This document shows, one piece after another, positions 63,731 through 64,000 of a DNA stretch of 64,000 nt. The translations under genes and the position numbers were made by a program. How positions within the stretch are numbered: the first letter of the stretch is position 1; every line of letters starts with the position of its first letter. The stretch spans positions 67,050-131,049 of the forward strand of contig HG799471.1 of NCBI GenBank assembly GCA_000531095.1, in the 5' to 3' direction. Source of the DNA: Gemmata massiliana. Its GTDB lineage: Bacteria; Planctomycetota; Planctomycetia; Gemmatales; Gemmataceae. The notes beneath the pieces were generated by a model. The model was not told where the DNA came from. It saw only the letters and a list, made by a program, of their open reading frames with translations, and ran no database searches.

Positions 63731-64000
63731 ATGCTCCGTAAATGGGTTCTGTTCGGCGGTCTTTTTGCCGCTACCACCGCGGTTCTCGTCGGGTGCAACA
63801 ACAGTCAACCACCGACCGAGAAGGCCGCGGAACCAAAGGCCGCGCCTGCCAAAACTGACGAAGAACACGGACACAAGCCGGGCGCTCACGGCGGCACGCT
63901 CGTCTCGCTCGGCAAGGACAGCTACCACGCGGAAGCCGTGTTTGACAAGAACGGCGCCGTGCGCCTGTACACACTCGGAAAGGACGAAGCCCGCGTGCAG
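63731..64000 (+). CDS. His-rich lipoprotein, N-terminal part (cut by window edge)
   Basis: Open from ATG 63731 to the last base (90 residues); GGGGAG at 63719-63724 precedes it. The signal WVLFGGLFAATTAVLVGC ends in a lipobox (LVGC). An Ala/Lys/Pro linker is followed by EEHGHKPGAHGGTLVSLG and YHAEAVFDKNGAVRLYTLGK. The HGG segment and this beta domain are typical of planctomycete lipoproteins encoded just ahead of, or fused to, RND metal-efflux adaptor proteins. The rest of the gene, and presumably the transporter genes, lie beyond the window. Confidence 0.7.
   Translation, partial: MLRKWVLFGGLFAATTAVLVGCNNSQPPTEKAAEPKAAPAKTDEEHGHKPGAHGGTLVSLGKDSYHAEAVFDKNGAVRLYTLGKDEARVQ

Overview
The window looks like chromosome from a planctomycete of the Gemmata group (Gemmataceae). 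The evidence is high GC coding sequence, an adjacent PSCyt1/DUF1549/DUF1553 plus DUF1501 pair, Tat-exported proteins, an ECF sigma factor fused to exported beta-repeats, several Ser/Thr kinases with membrane and C-terminal extra domains, TIGR03067-like lipocalin-type domains, LEDR-type N-termini on secreted proteins, and many interspersed GC-rich inverted repeats. No phage, IS transposase, CRISPR, rRNA or convincing tRNA was seen.

Layout. 1-7.2 kb: a cut-off GT39 mannosyltransferase-like gene, an orphan MoxR ATPase, a TlpA-like thiol oxidoreductase, a small exported protein, a Gfo/Idh/MocA oxidoreductase and a Tat-exported molybdopterin oxidoreductase. 7.2-15 kb: the giant ECF sigma fusion, a 13-repeat Sel1 lipoprotein and an ArsR/SRPBCC pair. 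15.2-19.6 kb: a frameshifted Ser/Thr kinase, a radical SAM enzyme and an exported protein. 19.8-27.2 kb: an 1880-residue secretin-like protein followed by a small exported protein and a lipoprotein, the most unusual cluster here. 27.3-31 kb: the PSCyt1-DUF1549-DUF1553 and DUF1501 pair. 31-37 kb: a ThiS-ThiG fusion with a small partner, a kinase-FGE fusion, and a probable hydroxyproline-catabolism pair (DapA-family deaminase and frameshifted epimerase). 37-42.8 kb: sbcC (frameshifted), sbcD and an FAH-family hydrolase. 43-51.5 kb: a catalytically dead-looking S41 protein, a histidine phosphatase, a frameshifted histidine kinase, a GT39-like membrane protein, a small exported protein, rmlD and a DUF6263-like protein. 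51.9-56.3 kb: a periplasmic-binding-like protein with a membrane histidine kinase, then ung. 56.5-64 kb: a small LDDR-motif protein, a BatA/vWA protein, a 975-residue FG-GAP/cadherin-repeat protein, and at the right edge a Cys-rich protein and a His-rich lipoprotein that look like the start of a metal-efflux locus.

Two patterns cross the window. First, at least four conserved genes (a Ser/Thr kinase, hydroxyproline epimerase, sbcC, a histidine kinase) are each broken by what looks like one missing base next to a G/C run; adding one base restores the full conserved domain every time. This points to assembly or sequencing error at least as much as to real decay. Second, a family of paired inverted repeats with a partly conserved spacer, sometimes nested in a second repeat family, sits in intergenic gaps, touches stop codons and has left a coded tail on one gene.
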